The notes beneath the pieces are model-generated. The model saw only the letters and a list, made by a program, of their open reading frames with translations. It made no database searches and was not told the origin of the DNA. A stretch of DNA of 35,475 nt from Saprospiraceae bacterium (GTDB lineage Bacteria; Bacteroidota; Bacteroidia; Chitinophagales; Saprospiraceae): the NCBI GenBank assembly GCA_020850225.1, contig JADZFD010000080.1, positions 1-35,475 on the forward strand. The letters run 5' to 3'. A program made the translations under genes and the position numbers. Of the stretch, positions 15,989-25,900 are shown one piece after another. Within the stretch, counting starts at the first letter, position 1; every line of letters begins with the position of its first letter.

Positions 15989-16855
15989 ATGCGTCAATTA
16001 AAAATAACCAATAACATAACTTCGAGGGAGAGTCTTTCACTTGATAAATATTTATTGGAAATAGGACGTATAGAATTGTTAAGCATTGACGAAGAAATAG
16101 AACTTGCCCAAAAGATAAGAAAAGGTGATCAGCAGGCACTTGATAAGTTAATCAGCGCAAATCTAAGATTTGTAGTATCCGTAGCCAAGCAATATCAGAA
16201 TCAGGGATTATCATTACCCGATTTGATAAATGAAGGCAATGTAGGATTAATGAAGGCAGCCAAAAGATTTGACGAAACCAAAGGTTTCAAATTCATTTCT
16301 TATGCTGTTTGGTGGATCAGACAATCTATCCTGCACGCCATTGTAGAATATTCCAGAATGGTACGCTTACCTTTTAACAGACTGACAGCATATAACAGGG
16401 TGAACGAAGCCTGGGTTGAATTCGTTCAGAAAAATGAAAGAGAACCAACCCTGGATGAACTTGCCGAGATAATGGGAGTCAAAAGGTCAGAAATAGAAGA
16501 AATGATAAAAAGTCGAAACAGCTATGTGTCAGTGGATGCACCTGTCTCTGATGATGAAAATACTATTTCCATGTTGGATCTGATGTCAATGGGTGATGAA
16601 GATAGCCCTGATCTCAAGCTGATGGAAGAATCGATAAGTAAGGAAATATATAGTGGGCTTGAAATTCTTTCACCACGTGAAGTTCAGGTAGTAGTAGCAT
16701 ATTATGGACTGAATGGCAGTAAAGCGTACAGTCTGGATGAAATAGCACACATGTTTAATTTATCTAAAGAACGTGTCAGACAAATCAGAGACCGGGCAAT
16801 AAGAAGAATGAGAAAATCCTTTTCCCGTAATTCTTTAATGGCTATCTTTGGGTGA
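15989..16855 (+). CDS. rpoD: Primary RNA polymerase sigma factor (RpoD/SigA)
   Basis: This 288-aa protein is the short primary sigma of Bacteroidota, without region 1.1. Region 1.2: SLDKYLLEIGRIELLSIDEEIELAQKI. Region 2: RFVVSVAKQYQNQGLSLPDLINEGNVGLMKAAKRF, and FKFISYAVWWIRQSIL. Region 3: REPTLDELAEIMGV. Region 4: LSPREVQVVVAYYGL, then SLDEIAHMFNLSKERVRQIRDRAIRRMR. It should recognise TTTG/TAnnTTTG promoters such as those marked in this window. The upstream 220 bp are very AT-rich with T runs. Confidence 0.95.
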   Translation: MRQLKITNNITSRESLSLDKYLLEIGRIELLSIDEEIELAQKIRKGDQQALDKLISANLRFVVSVAKQYQNQGLSLPDLINEGNVGLMKAAKRFDETKGFKFISYAVWWIRQSILHAIVEYSRMVRLPFNRLTAYNRVNEAWVEFVQKNEREPTLDELAEIMGVKRSEIEEMIKSRNSYVSVDAPVSDDENTISMLDLMSMGDEDSPDLKLMEESISKEIYSGLEILSPREVQVVVAYYGLNGSKAYSLDEIAHMFNLSKERVRQIRDRAIRRMRKSFSRNSLMAIFG

Positions 16856-16877
16856 TAATTTGAATATGTAACAGTTA

Positions 16878-17498
16878 ATGGAGGTAAGCGATTTTTTTGA
16901 TTTTTTATTCAGATTGGGATTTTCACAGTCCAAATGGAAACGGGAACTACCTATGGTACGTGGTGAAATGACTGATCTAAAAGCTAAACTGATTCCGTTC
17001 GATAAGGAAGAATTGTTGTTACTGTCCATGAATCAACGCGATACCTCATCTAAAAGAGGCTTTACCAAACTCTATAAAGGTATTTTGGAAACGATTTATT
17101 TTGAATCATTGTATGCGTATGTAATCAAACAATTTTCAAGAGATTACCGGTTGACCATTGTTAGTTCCTCCAAAGATGAGTTTATTTTTTTAAGAAAAGG
17201 TCAGAACCAGCAACAGGTTTATCTGAACGAAGTATTAATAGGAAACCTGGATAATAATTGTGTACTTACAGGCGATCGCAGACAAACCATTGGACGTATT
17301 GAACTTACGGAGACGACTGAAATGTGTCCGCTATGGATCAATGGTAAGAATGCCGGATTCGCAGCTAACCCATACATTAAAAAAACGACAACCACCCGTG
17401 CTGTTCAACTTTTTAAGGAGTTGAATGAAGACGAATACAATATACTCACATGTCTCCTTTTAGGCATGATTACTAATGTGATTGCCACCAGAAAATAA
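16878..17498 (+). CDS. Unknown protein next to the primary sigma gene
   Basis: This 206-aa soluble protein lies 22 bp after rpoD. I do not recognise a domain. The N-terminus is hydrophobic-aromatic (DFFDFLFRLGF), the centre has a beta-rich stretch (YRLTIVSSSKDEFIFLRKGQNQQQVYLNEVLIGNL), and the C-terminus is helical (FKELNEDEYNILTCLLLGMI). There is no signal peptide. The layout hints at a small ligand-binding or scramblase-like fold, but that is not supported enough to name. The close spacing suggests co-transcription with rpoD. Confidence 0.7.
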   Translation: MEVSDFFDFLFRLGFSQSKWKRELPMVRGEMTDLKAKLIPFDKEELLLLSMNQRDTSSKRGFTKLYKGILETIYFESLYAYVIKQFSRDYRLTIVSSSKDEFIFLRKGQNQQQVYLNEVLIGNLDNNCVLTGDRRQTIGRIELTETTEMCPLWINGKNAGFAANPYIKKTTTTRAVQLFKELNEDEYNILTCLLLGMITNVIATRK

Positions 17499-17507
17499 AT
17501 GTCTTCA

Positions 17508-17540
17508 AGCATATTCTGAAAATAACAGTCAAAATATGCT
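17508..17540. repeat. Short inverted repeat downstream of the unknown gene
   Basis: AGCATATT (17508-17515) and AATATGCT (17533-17540) are perfect 8-bp complements with a 17-nt loop. No T run follows, so it is at best a weak terminator or a 3' stabilising hairpin. Confidence 0.35.
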
Positions 17541-17705
17541 GAAAATATCAGCAGACCCTACTTAATATGAATAGTACATTATACACTGCTTCAGCGTAAA
17601 TATCTGATAAATAAATTACTGTATATAAATAGATTATCTGATGTTTAGTTAACTTCTTACAGCTAATCCTGAAAAGTCATATCCCTATGATTATTAAGTA
17701 AAATA

Positions 17706-18320
17706 TTAATCTATTACCCCCTTACCTTCACGTAGTACAGTTATTTCGCTGTCAGTACAATCCAATACGGTTGACTCTGTCAAATCTCCCAAACCTCCGT
17801 CCATCAGTATGTCGATCTGATGACTGAAAGCTTCTTCGATTTCATCAGGATCATTGAATACTTTAATACTTCCATCCTCGATATTCAGGGATGTGGAAAT
17901 AAGCGGACCATCCAGAAACTCCTGCAAGCCTTCCAGAATTGCATTGTCAGGAATCCTGACACCTATCTCTTCCTTGCTGTTCTTAAAAAATTTCTGAACG
18001 TAATTGTTGGATTTTAATATGAATGTATATGGACCGGGAAGATAACGCTTCATAGTTTTGAATACATCATTGTCTATCTGTGTGGTATATTGTGATATTA
18101 CGCTGATATTAGGGCATATAATGGACATTTTAGCGTGTTTTTCCTTCTTTTTAAGGATTTTTATGATACGGTCTATACCCGCTTTATTTGTCATCAGACA
18201 TCCTAAAGCATAGATTGTGTCTGTAGGAAAAACGACTATTGCCCCTTTATTGATTTGATCAGCAACCTCTTTTAAGTCTCTTTTGTTGGGGTTTTTTTCA
18301 TGAAACAATACTCTCTGCAT
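17706..18320 (-). CDS. Sua5/YciO/YrdC-family threonylcarbamoyl-AMP synthase-like protein
   Basis: This 204-aa protein has the YrdC fold markers VVFPTDTIYALGC, KILKKKEKHAKMSIICPN, LPGPYTFILKSN, EEIGVRIPDN and PLISTSLN. TsaC/Sua5 enzymes make threonylcarbamoyl-AMP for the t6A modification of ANN-decoding tRNAs. The KEKHAK stretch departs from the usual K-R-x-x-x-K-P motif (H in place of P), and the C-terminal Sua5 domain is absent, so it may be a YciO-type paralogue with a different role. A purine-rich site (AGAGAGAG) precedes the ATG at 18320. The MATE gene is upstream on the same strand, 96 bp away. Confidence 0.85.
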   Translation of the reverse strand: MQRVLFHEKNPNKRDLKEVADQINKGAIVVFPTDTIYALGCLMTNKAGIDRIIKILKKKEKHAKMSIICPNISVISQYTTQIDNDVFKTMKRYLPGPYTFILKSNNYVQKFFKNSKEEIGVRIPDNAILEGLQEFLDGPLISTSLNIEDGSIKVFNDPDEIEEAFSHQIDILMDGGLGDLTESTVLDCTDSEITVLREGKGVID

Positions 18321-18416
18321 CTCTCTCTTTTTAATTAAAAAATATGTATTTTAAAATAATTGTATTATTCTCTAGTAAATGTATAATAAACGGAAAATGT
18401 TTAAAAAATATTGAAA

Positions 18417-19754
18417 TTAAAATTTCAAAAAATGCCACTTGTTGGTTCTGAGGTACAGGTATGCCATGATAGTAATACCTGCCCAATAGACAATCTCAGA
18501 TCCCCAGGCCCAGTTGAGGTTTATATAATTGATTTTAATGATATAGTAGCTGTATACAATATAGAATACTGTAAAAATAGTCTGGATTCTCAAAGCTGTC
18601 TGTGTATGTCCTGTACCTATCAAGCCATTAAAGAAGATACCTCCGATACCAAATATAAATAAAATAGCAAGCAAAACAGGGAAGTAGGGTTTGGTCATAA
18701 GAATTAAAGACATGTCATCCTTTCCAAAAATCGGGTAAAGAAAAAATTCTGGAAAGATGGCTATGGGTATGGCAATCACCATTGTAATCAGCAAATTTAG
18801 TTTAGCTGTTTTAATAATAATAGGAATGACGGCCTGCCTTTTTTTATTGCCTATAAAACCACTAACCAAGGTGTTGATTCCAGCTGAAAATCCCCAGCTA
18901 GGGATTGACAGTATCAGATATACTGTTCTTAATATGTTGGATATTTCCAGCTCTTTTTGCCCTACATTTTCAATGAAACTAAAGAATAAAAACCAGGAAC
19001 CAATACTCAGGATGGATTGAAAAACAATAGGAATTGAGATCCTGAACATATTGCTTATGTCCTTTATCTTTAAAGTTGACAGAGCGAGTAAGTCATATTT
19101 TCTGTTGGCCTTATCCAAAATCATATATATTATAAATATGATAAAAGCAACAACTTCAGCTATGGTACTGGCTAATGCGGAACCGGCAATTCCCATCGGC
19201 TCAAAGCCGAATTTTCCAAAGACAAGCACATAGTTCAATACAAGATTGACGATGATGAGTACCAGGGTGTCATAAATTATGAATTTTGTATTGGCAATAC
19301 CCGTATAAAAGCTTATCAGTGCGATACCCAAATAGCTAAAAAAAATACCGTAACTTCTGTAGTTGATATATTCTACACATTTTTCAAGAATGTGTGCATC
19401 AACGATAAAAATCCTGAAAAAACTCTCTATTCCAAATCTTAAAAACAAAAAAAGAAGAACGGATAGTAATAATTCGAAAAGTATCAGTGCCTGAAACGCA
19501 TTTCCTGCATCTTTATGATTCAATTCACCATATTTCCTGGCAATGATGATTTGCCCTCCGCGGGAAAAACCATATCCGATACTGGCTATGATAAGATAGA
19601 ATACTCCAACCAGGCCTGCAGCTGCAAAATCTACAGAATTATAATGATACAGGAAAACATTGTCGCTCAAAACAATGATATTCTGTGCAGCACTACCCAG
19701 CATTATCGGTACTGAGATGGATAAAATTTGTCTGTATGATGTATTTAAATTCAT
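18417..19754 (-). CDS. MATE-family multidrug/cation exporter
   Basis: The product has 445 aa from ATG 19754; the longer frame needs a TTG at 19766. It has about 12 predicted membrane helices and typical MatE features: SVPIMLGSAAQNIIVLSDNVFL near the start, GFSRGGQIIIARKYGE after helix 2, and the second-half repeat PSWGFSAGINTLVSGFIGNKKR. MATE proteins export drugs or metabolites in exchange for Na+ or H+. The substrate cannot be predicted. It lies in the inner membrane and is probably co-transcribed with the Sua5-like gene. Confidence 0.92.
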   Translation of the reverse strand: MNLNTSYRQILSISVPIMLGSAAQNIIVLSDNVFLYHYNSVDFAAAGLVGVFYLIIASIGYGFSRGGQIIIARKYGELNHKDAGNAFQALILFELLLSVLLFLFLRFGIESFFRIFIVDAHILEKCVEYINYRSYGIFFSYLGIALISFYTGIANTKFIIYDTLVLIIVNLVLNYVLVFGKFGFEPMGIAGSALASTIAEVVAFIIFIIYMILDKANRKYDLLALSTLKIKDISNMFRISIPIVFQSILSIGSWFLFFSFIENVGQKELEISNILRTVYLILSIPSWGFSAGINTLVSGFIGNKKRQAVIPIIIKTAKLNLLITMVIAIPIAIFPEFFLYPIFGKDDMSLILMTKPYFPVLLAILFIFGIGGIFFNGLIGTGHTQTALRIQTIFTVFYIVYSYYIIKINYINLNWAWGSEIVYWAGITIMAYLYLRTNKWHFLKF

Positions 19755-20119
19755 ATCACGACACAAAATATATCATTTTATGTGAATCATATAGCAATTC
19801 TAAAAAAATAATTTTCAGGTTCGGCTAAATGTATTTGTAAATTCACTAAAAAATTGGATACACACTGAAATTGGAAGCCGAAAATCACATCAAAATGAAA
19901 ATGCTTGGAATAGTATTCAAAAAATATGCAGTGTATGATAATTATACGAATTTTATTTATAAAATAGACCAAAGATTCAGTAATAAAGATTTCGAAGATC
20001 AAGGCAAAAAGCACAGACATAGTGGTAGCTATGGCGAGCATCCCGACAGCTATCGGGATTAACGCAGAGATTTGGAATATTTATATGAAGATTAGTCTAT
20101 TATGTATGTAAAGATCGTA
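19755..20119. other. Intergenic region with a near-perfect 20-bp palindrome
   Basis: No convincing gene is present in these 365 bp; open frames on both strands (19871-20062 plus, 19787-20041 minus) lack family features. At 20040-20059 the bases ATCCCGACAGCTATCGGGAT form a palindrome with one mismatched pair (C20047/A20052). It lies about 60 bp downstream of the trpS stop and has no T run, so it looks more like a dispersed palindromic repeat than a terminator. Confidence 0.5.
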
Positions 20120-21118
20120 TTATACATTCAGCAAACCAACGAGTTCCTTGACTTCTCTTAAAGTCTGCTGAGCATATTTACGGATTTCAGATGATGACTG
20201 TTTAATCTGGTCTTTGAGGATTCTTTTATCAATGTTGAGATCTTGCTTTTTCTGAATAAATACCGATGTCAGGTCGACCAGGACATCAGCAGTTACCTGT
20301 TTGAGATCTACATATTTCAAATTACCGTCTTTGTACTGATCCATCAGTTGGGTGTATTCCGTATTTCTGCCACAGGCTTTTATGAGTTCAAAAAGATTAT
20401 GTACACCTTCAGCCATGGTTCCTTCGGGCGTATCACCAGAGTCCGTTACCGCTGATTTTATCTGCCTCCGGATCGTAGCTTCATCAGCAAATAAACCTAT
20501 AAAATGCTTTTCTCCGGCTGATTTACTCATTTTTTTATTCGGATCTGCTGTTGAACGTATTTTAGATGTCTCCGTAAAAAGAGGTTCAGGAAGGGCAAAA
20601 TATTCTTTTCCTACCTGATTGTTAAACCTCTGGGCAATATCCCGGGTAAGTTCGAGGTGTTGCTCCTGATCCTTACCTACAGGTACATAATCTGCCTTGT
20701 ATATCAGAATATCAGCTGCCTGCAGTACCGGATAATCCAGTAAACCTACCGAAATGAAATCGTCTTTGGCACCATCCTGCACCTGCTGACTCTTATCTTT
20801 GAATTGTGTCATTCTCGTCAATTGACCGTAAGAACAATAACAATTTAAAATCCATGTTAACTCTGTATGTTCAGGAACGAGTGACTGTATAAATAGATAT
20901 TCGGGTTTGACACCTGTTGCGATGAGGTTGGTAACCATTTCCCATGAATTTGTCCTTAGTTTTTTAATGTCATAGGGCATAGTCATAGCGTGGTAATCCA
21001 CTACACTGAAAAAACACTTGTATTCATCCTGCAGTTTCACCCAGTTTTGTATTGCACCGAAGTAATTTCCCAAATGCATTGTACCTGTTGGCTGGATTCC
21101 TGAAAGTATTGTTTTCAT
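20120..21118 (-). CDS. trpS: Tryptophanyl-tRNA synthetase
   Basis: This 332-aa class I synthetase has the HIGH-type motif in SGIQPTGTMHLGNYFGAIQNW (HLGN), substrate residues in FFSVVDYHAMT, the DILIYKADYVPVGKDQEQHLELTRDIA segment, and the KMSKS loop (KKMSKSAGEKH). The length is normal for bacterial TrpRS (about 330). It charges tRNA-Trp. A well-formed promoter lies 40-70 bp upstream of the ATG. Confidence 0.97.
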   Translation of the reverse strand: MKTILSGIQPTGTMHLGNYFGAIQNWVKLQDEYKCFFSVVDYHAMTMPYDIKKLRTNSWEMVTNLIATGVKPEYLFIQSLVPEHTELTWILNCYCSYGQLTRMTQFKDKSQQVQDGAKDDFISVGLLDYPVLQAADILIYKADYVPVGKDQEQHLELTRDIAQRFNNQVGKEYFALPEPLFTETSKIRSTADPNKKMSKSAGEKHFIGLFADEATIRRQIKSAVTDSGDTPEGTMAEGVHNLFELIKACGRNTEYTQLMDQYKDGNLKYVDLKQVTADVLVDLTSVFIQKKQDLNIDKRILKDQIKQSSSEIRKYAQQTLREVKELVGLLNV

Positions 21119-21156
21119 CCTGATATAATCTATATTTTCAAAAAAAAATTGAGGCG

Positions 21157-21186
21157 CAAAGATAGTTAAAATTTATGAGTGCTCAA
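21157..21186 (-). promoter_or_regulatory. Primary-sigma promoter of trpS
   Basis: On the minus strand, TTG (21186-21184) is followed after 19 nt by TATCTTTG (21164-21157), a perfect -7 box. The predicted transcript starts near 21147-21150, leaving a leader of about 30 nt before the ATG at 21118. Confidence 0.75.
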
Positions 21187-21303
21187 CCTTAATCTGAAGA
21201 GATTTTGCAATTATTTCAGAGATTATCAGTTGATTTCAGAAATTTATAAAATCAAAATTACAAGAATATTAAACAGATATATATAACAAGAATATATAAT
21301 GTA

Positions 21304-21876
21304 TTATTTGTCATGTATGACTTCTTCTTCCCACTGGCAGGCAAGTTCGGGGTGTATTCCGGATGTGCCTTTGAAATGTGCAACTATAAATTCCATATCT
21401 TTTTTGTAGTCACCGGTAGGATGAAAGGGTTCACTGAAATGGACTTCCCTTTTCATAAAATCGAATTTGACCAGTATCAGTGGAACTTTGGATTTGTAGG
21501 CTATATAGTAAAAGCCGGATTTAAATTTCTTAACTCTTTTGCGTGTTCCTTCCGGAGCTAGGGCAAATGAGAGCTTGTCGTATTTGCTGTATTGTTCCAC
21601 CATCATATCCACAAAGTTGGTTCTATGCTTCCTGTCGACCGGAATCCCTCCCAATTTTCTGAATATAAATCCGTAAGGCCATTTAAAAAGCGAATCTTTA
21701 CCCACATAATTTACATTAAGTGGTATAGCAAATTTTATTAAAATACCCAACGGGAAATCCCAGTTGGATGTATGCGGATAGACAGCATAAACCTTTTTAT
21801 CAATGGTTTCAGGATCTGCTCCTGTCCATTTAAAACCCCATATTCGGAGTAAAATCCGACTCAGCCACTTTAGCAT
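21304..21876 (-). CDS. PlsC-like 1-acylglycerol-3-phosphate acyltransferase
   Basis: This 190-aa protein has the acyltransferase motif HTSNWD (H35 and D40, HX4D), the glycerol-phosphate block LGGIPVDRKHR, and APEGTRKRV (motif III). Short PlsC homologues of this size are common in Bacteroidota. They acylate lysophosphatidic acid or related lysolipids at the inner membrane. It follows paaC by 35 bp in the same direction and so may be carried on the paa transcript, though no link to phenylacetate is known. Confidence 0.88.
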   Translation of the reverse strand: MLKWLSRILLRIWGFKWTGADPETIDKKVYAVYPHTSNWDFPLGILIKFAIPLNVNYVGKDSLFKWPYGFIFRKLGGIPVDRKHRTNFVDMMVEQYSKYDKLSFALAPEGTRKRVKKFKSGFYYIAYKSKVPLILVKFDFMKREVHFSEPFHPTGDYKKDMEFIVAHFKGTSGIHPELACQWEEEVIHDK

Positions 21877-21911
21877 GATATAAGAACTAATTCAAAAAAT
21901 ATATCATGGAA

Positions 21912-22658
21912 CTACCAGACTGAATTGGGGTAGGCACGCTGCAAAAACTGCATATCAGACAGCATATGTCCCAGATATTCACTGTGTATACCTGTTTTGC
22001 CGCCTTTTCTGATAAAGGTATTGACAGGTAATTTGAGTGTGGCTTCTTCAATGACTTCAGTGACTTTGGCCAGTGCATGCTGCTTGACTACGGACAAGTC
22101 AGGACTGAATTGGTTCTGAAAACAGCTGGTTTCGTAAGCTGTTGATTCGAACATTTCATCAAAAAATGGCATCAGATCATTCAGTGCTGTTTGCATTTTT
22201 TCGTGACTTTCTTCAGTTCCGTCACCTAATCTGACTGTCCATTCGCCGGAGAAAGCCAGATGATAGCGTGCTTCCTTGATGCTTTTTGAAGCAATGGCAG
22301 ACAAAGTAGCATCTTTACTTTTTATCATGGCTTCCAGATGGTAATAATGCCAGCAATCAAACAAAAACTGCCGGACTAATGTATGTCCCCAATTGTGGTT
22401 GGGTTGTTCCGTCAATAGCACATTTCTGAATTCAATGACATCGCGTAACATTGGATAATCATCTTCTTCCTTCTGCTCAATAGATGCCAGATACTGATAA
22501 TAATTTCTTGCCTCTCCGATCAGGTCAAGTGCTATATTAGTCAATGCAATATCCTGTTCCAGTACAGGTCCGTGTCCGCACCATTCACTCAGTCGCTGAC
22601 CTAATATCATATTATTGTCAGCCAGCATGAGAATAAAATCCTTAAAATTTTTGTCCAT
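21912..22658 (-). CDS. paaC: Phenylacetyl-CoA epoxygenase structural subunit PaaC
   Basis: This 248-aa helical protein of the ferritin-like type matches PaaC: MILGQRLSEWCGHGPVLEQDIALTNIALDLIGEARNYYQY at the start, LTEQPNHNWGHTLVRQFLFDCWHYYHLEAM, and HLAFSGEWTVRLGDGTEESHEKMQ. PaaC forms a heterodimer with PaaA and supports the di-iron centre of the PaaABCE complex, which epoxidises the ring of phenylacetyl-CoA. The start is 2 bp after the paaB stop. No paaD follows; the next gene is a PlsC-like acyltransferase. Confidence 0.95.
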   Translation of the reverse strand: MDKNFKDFILMLADNNMILGQRLSEWCGHGPVLEQDIALTNIALDLIGEARNYYQYLASIEQKEEDDYPMLRDVIEFRNVLLTEQPNHNWGHTLVRQFLFDCWHYYHLEAMIKSKDATLSAIASKSIKEARYHLAFSGEWTVRLGDGTEESHEKMQTALNDLMPFFDEMFESTAYETSCFQNQFSPDLSVVKQHALAKVTEVIEEATLKLPVNTFIRKGGKTGIHSEYLGHMLSDMQFLQRAYPNSVW

Positions 22659-22660
22659 GA

Positions 22661-22942
22661 TTACATGTGTTTTACTTCGTCAGGTAATTCATAAAATGTA
22701 GGGTGGCGATAGATCTTGTCTTCTGCCGGGTCAAATAGTGCCTCATTTTCATCCGGATTGGAAGCTGTGATATTATTGGATTCCACTACCCAGATACTGA
22801 CTCCTTCATTGCGTCGCGTATAGACGTCACGTGCATTCTGAATAGCCATATGTGCGTCGGCAGCATGAAGGCTTCCGACATGTTTGTGATTCAGTCCATT
22901 TTTGGATCTGATGAATATTTCGTACAAAGGCCAGTCTTTCAT
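22661..22942 (-). CDS. paaB: Phenylacetyl-CoA epoxygenase subunit PaaB
   Basis: This 93-aa protein matches PaaB in size and sequence: LYEIFIRSKNGLNHKHVGSLHAADAHMAIQNARDVYTRRNEGVSIWVVESNNI. PaaB bridges the PaaA/PaaC heterodimers in the epoxygenase. It is tightly coupled to paaC (2 bp) but is separated from paaA by a 3.8-kb gene for a secreted protease/GH9 fusion whose stop lies 30 bp upstream of this start. Confidence 0.95.
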   Translation of the reverse strand: MKDWPLYEIFIRSKNGLNHKHVGSLHAADAHMAIQNARDVYTRRNEGVSIWVVESNNITASNPDENEALFDPAEDKIYRHPTFYELPDEVKHM

Positions 22943-22972
22943 ATTTTTTATATTATTTTAATTAAACAAATA

Positions 22973-25900
22973 TTAATCACAATTAATGGGTTTTGACTGT
23001 AACCTGCCAGAGTTACTGACTGTAATCAAAAAACATATATTATCTTGATTTTTTAGGATCCAGCCATATCCGGTATCCGATACTACAACATCTCCATTCA
23101 TTGATTCTACGAAATTGGATGATGGAACTGTAGTACTGACTGTGTTCAATGAACCATTTTTTCCTACAAAAATTTGCCACAAGCCGTTATCCGGTGCTTT
23201 GACAATGCACCCTTTTTGAGATGTAGTGGATTTTAAATATGCATTATGGATTAAGATGCTATTCGCAGGAATTGTGTTGACAAGCTCCGTCGATATACGT
23301 CCATTATTTTCAGCTTTTATTCTGTAATGAGAGCCATTTTCACTCGTCAGGATGATGCCTCTTCCATTATTTTTAATGTAAGCATCTGTATTGAAATGTA
23401 CCTGATTCTGTACCGGTAAAGATGATAATGCCGGTTGAATCATTGAAGACAATAATTTCAGGTATGAAGCCTGGGTATATATTGCAACTTCTGTTACTGT
23501 CCACGAATTCTGTGGCCACCCGGTATTCCAGTCATAATAGGATTTTAATACAGGCTGTCCTGATGGAGGAGCTAGCATGATGCATTGGCTGTTGTATTGT
23601 CCGCCACAATTATTAGGACAACATGCATCCAATGCCCAGTTGGGATTCGCACCACCTGGTATAAAACCGGGTGCAGGTCCATAAGTAGATGTTCTAACGT
23701 CATCCCAACTGCTACTACCATCCGTAAACCAGCTATGATACACCGTATTGACAGAACGGTTTGCCCCGAATTTTCTCATATTTGTCAGATATGTCAAGGC
23801 GTTTGGATTAATACCATGTATATAATGTATGAAACTTTCTGTTATGTTTTTTATTGTTGATTTTTTACTTACATCGAGATCGAAGTAATCATATTCCTGA
23901 AAGAGTCCGGCCTGATTACACTTTGTTTCATTGCTTCCCCAGGTTGTATTTTGAGTCGACAGATACGATCTGTAGGCATCCGTATTATTGTTCCATGAAG
24001 GAAAATGATCTGATGATGCATCCATTGAGTTTTTATATGCATTTCTTATGGAGTTGGCTACTGTTGTAGAAACATCTTTTAGAAAACTGAAATGCAGAAG
24101 GCTTAACTGAATAATATTTTCAAATGGATAAACATAACCCCATTGTATCATGTGACTACTGCTATAATTATTCTGGACAAAGTCCCTGTATTTATTTTCT
24201 CCTGTCAGGTCGTACAAATATACTGCTGCAACTATTTTTCGCATCAGCATTTCATAGGTACCAACTTCTTGTTCACCTGAAGCTAAATTGTGATTTGCAT
24301 TGTAGTATGTTTGATTCGGATTGTATTCTGACCAATCCCATGCTTCAATGGCTTTGTTTTTCAGGGTTGTTGCAAATGATTGTGCATTTGAATTATTGAT
24401 TTTATAAAACTGTTTAGCTGCAAATGCAAATACGGCGGATGTACTTCTTGTAGCTGAGGTAGTTTTAGGTGCATAATACCTTGTTGCGTTATCTGATGAT
24501 GGGGGAGATGCTGAAGCAAAGTTTTGTACACCTACAACACAATGAACACCACCATCATTGGCCTGCATTTTTAATAACCAGTCGAGTTCTATTTTAATTT
24601 CATCCAGTAAGTCAGGAATGCTATTGCCCGATTCAGGAATGTTCATATCATCGGATTGTAATGACTGGGAATTTATCTCATATGACCATAATAAATCCAA
24701 TAATGGCTTATAGCTGAAATTAACGTATTTGTTGTAGTCTCCGGCATCATGCCATCCACCCGACATGTTTTTGTAAAGGGATGCATTATTGGGATCATCA
24801 ATATATTTACAATTCACATCCTGCAGATGACATGCATTATCAGTAAATCCTGTATCTGCATAAGATGTACTTTTAGAAACGCCACATCTTTGGTAATAAA
24901 ATGTTTTGAAAGCTGCTTTATAAATCTCTTCATAAATATCGTTACGGATTTCAAAATCCTCTGATCGGATACCACCATCATTATTATCTGCTATATAATA
25001 TTTACCCGGTGTAGTTACACTACTGAAATCAAACCACCATACTTTGTCTCCGCTTTGATCATGAGTGGCTCCATTGTTCCAGGCAGTGCAGCTACCACTA
25101 TATACAACGGTATGTGTACTTGAGTTTTTTACAGAAATCGTAGAAGATGGCGCGTAGTGTGAAGCGTTATTGTAACCATTTATCGGATTTGATAAGACAG
25201 CAACTTTCTGACTATTTGACTGATATCCGAACTGGTCAACTTTTATAAAAGGAACATATAATTTGTCAAGTGCTCTGTTGACAGCAGCAACTGCATTTAT
25301 TCTTCCAAATCCATACGTATTATTAGGAATCGTATTCCCTGAGATGCCATTGCATATTTGACTTGAAGTGAGCCTGGTAGCAGTTTGTTCAATTATATCT
25401 TCAATCTGATCCACTTCGCCGGCTAATTCTGGATTGGCAGATATGATTAATGCAACCAGTCCTGCTACATGGGGGCCAGCCATACTAGTCCCTGAAAATT
25501 CGGTAAAAGTACCATCTTTGATACAGGAACGGACACTTACGCCCGGAGCAGAAACATTGGGTTTGAGTCTGTTGGAGCCGTCTACTGTGACAGCACCTCT
25601 GCTACTGAAACCGGCTATATCATCGGACGAATTAGTTGCTCCTACACTAAAGCTGCCTTCGAATATTGCTGCCGGGTCATTCACTGATGAACAATTGGAA
25701 CCGCTGTTGCCTGCAGAGACTACGACAACACATCCGGCATTGCGCAGATTATTGAGTGCTGTTTCCATCACATCAAAATTAGTCGTGTTGCATCCTTCAG
25801 ACGGTGGGCATCCCCATGAGTTGTTGATGACGTGGGGCATTTTAGTGGGATCACCCTGGCCTCCTGATACTGGATACGGTGCCAGAAACCATTCGAAACA

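Noticed and set aside
19787-20062. Small frames on both strands between the MATE gene and trpS
   Set aside because: Neither has a credible start context, domain or partner, and the region includes a palindrome typical of intergenic DNA.
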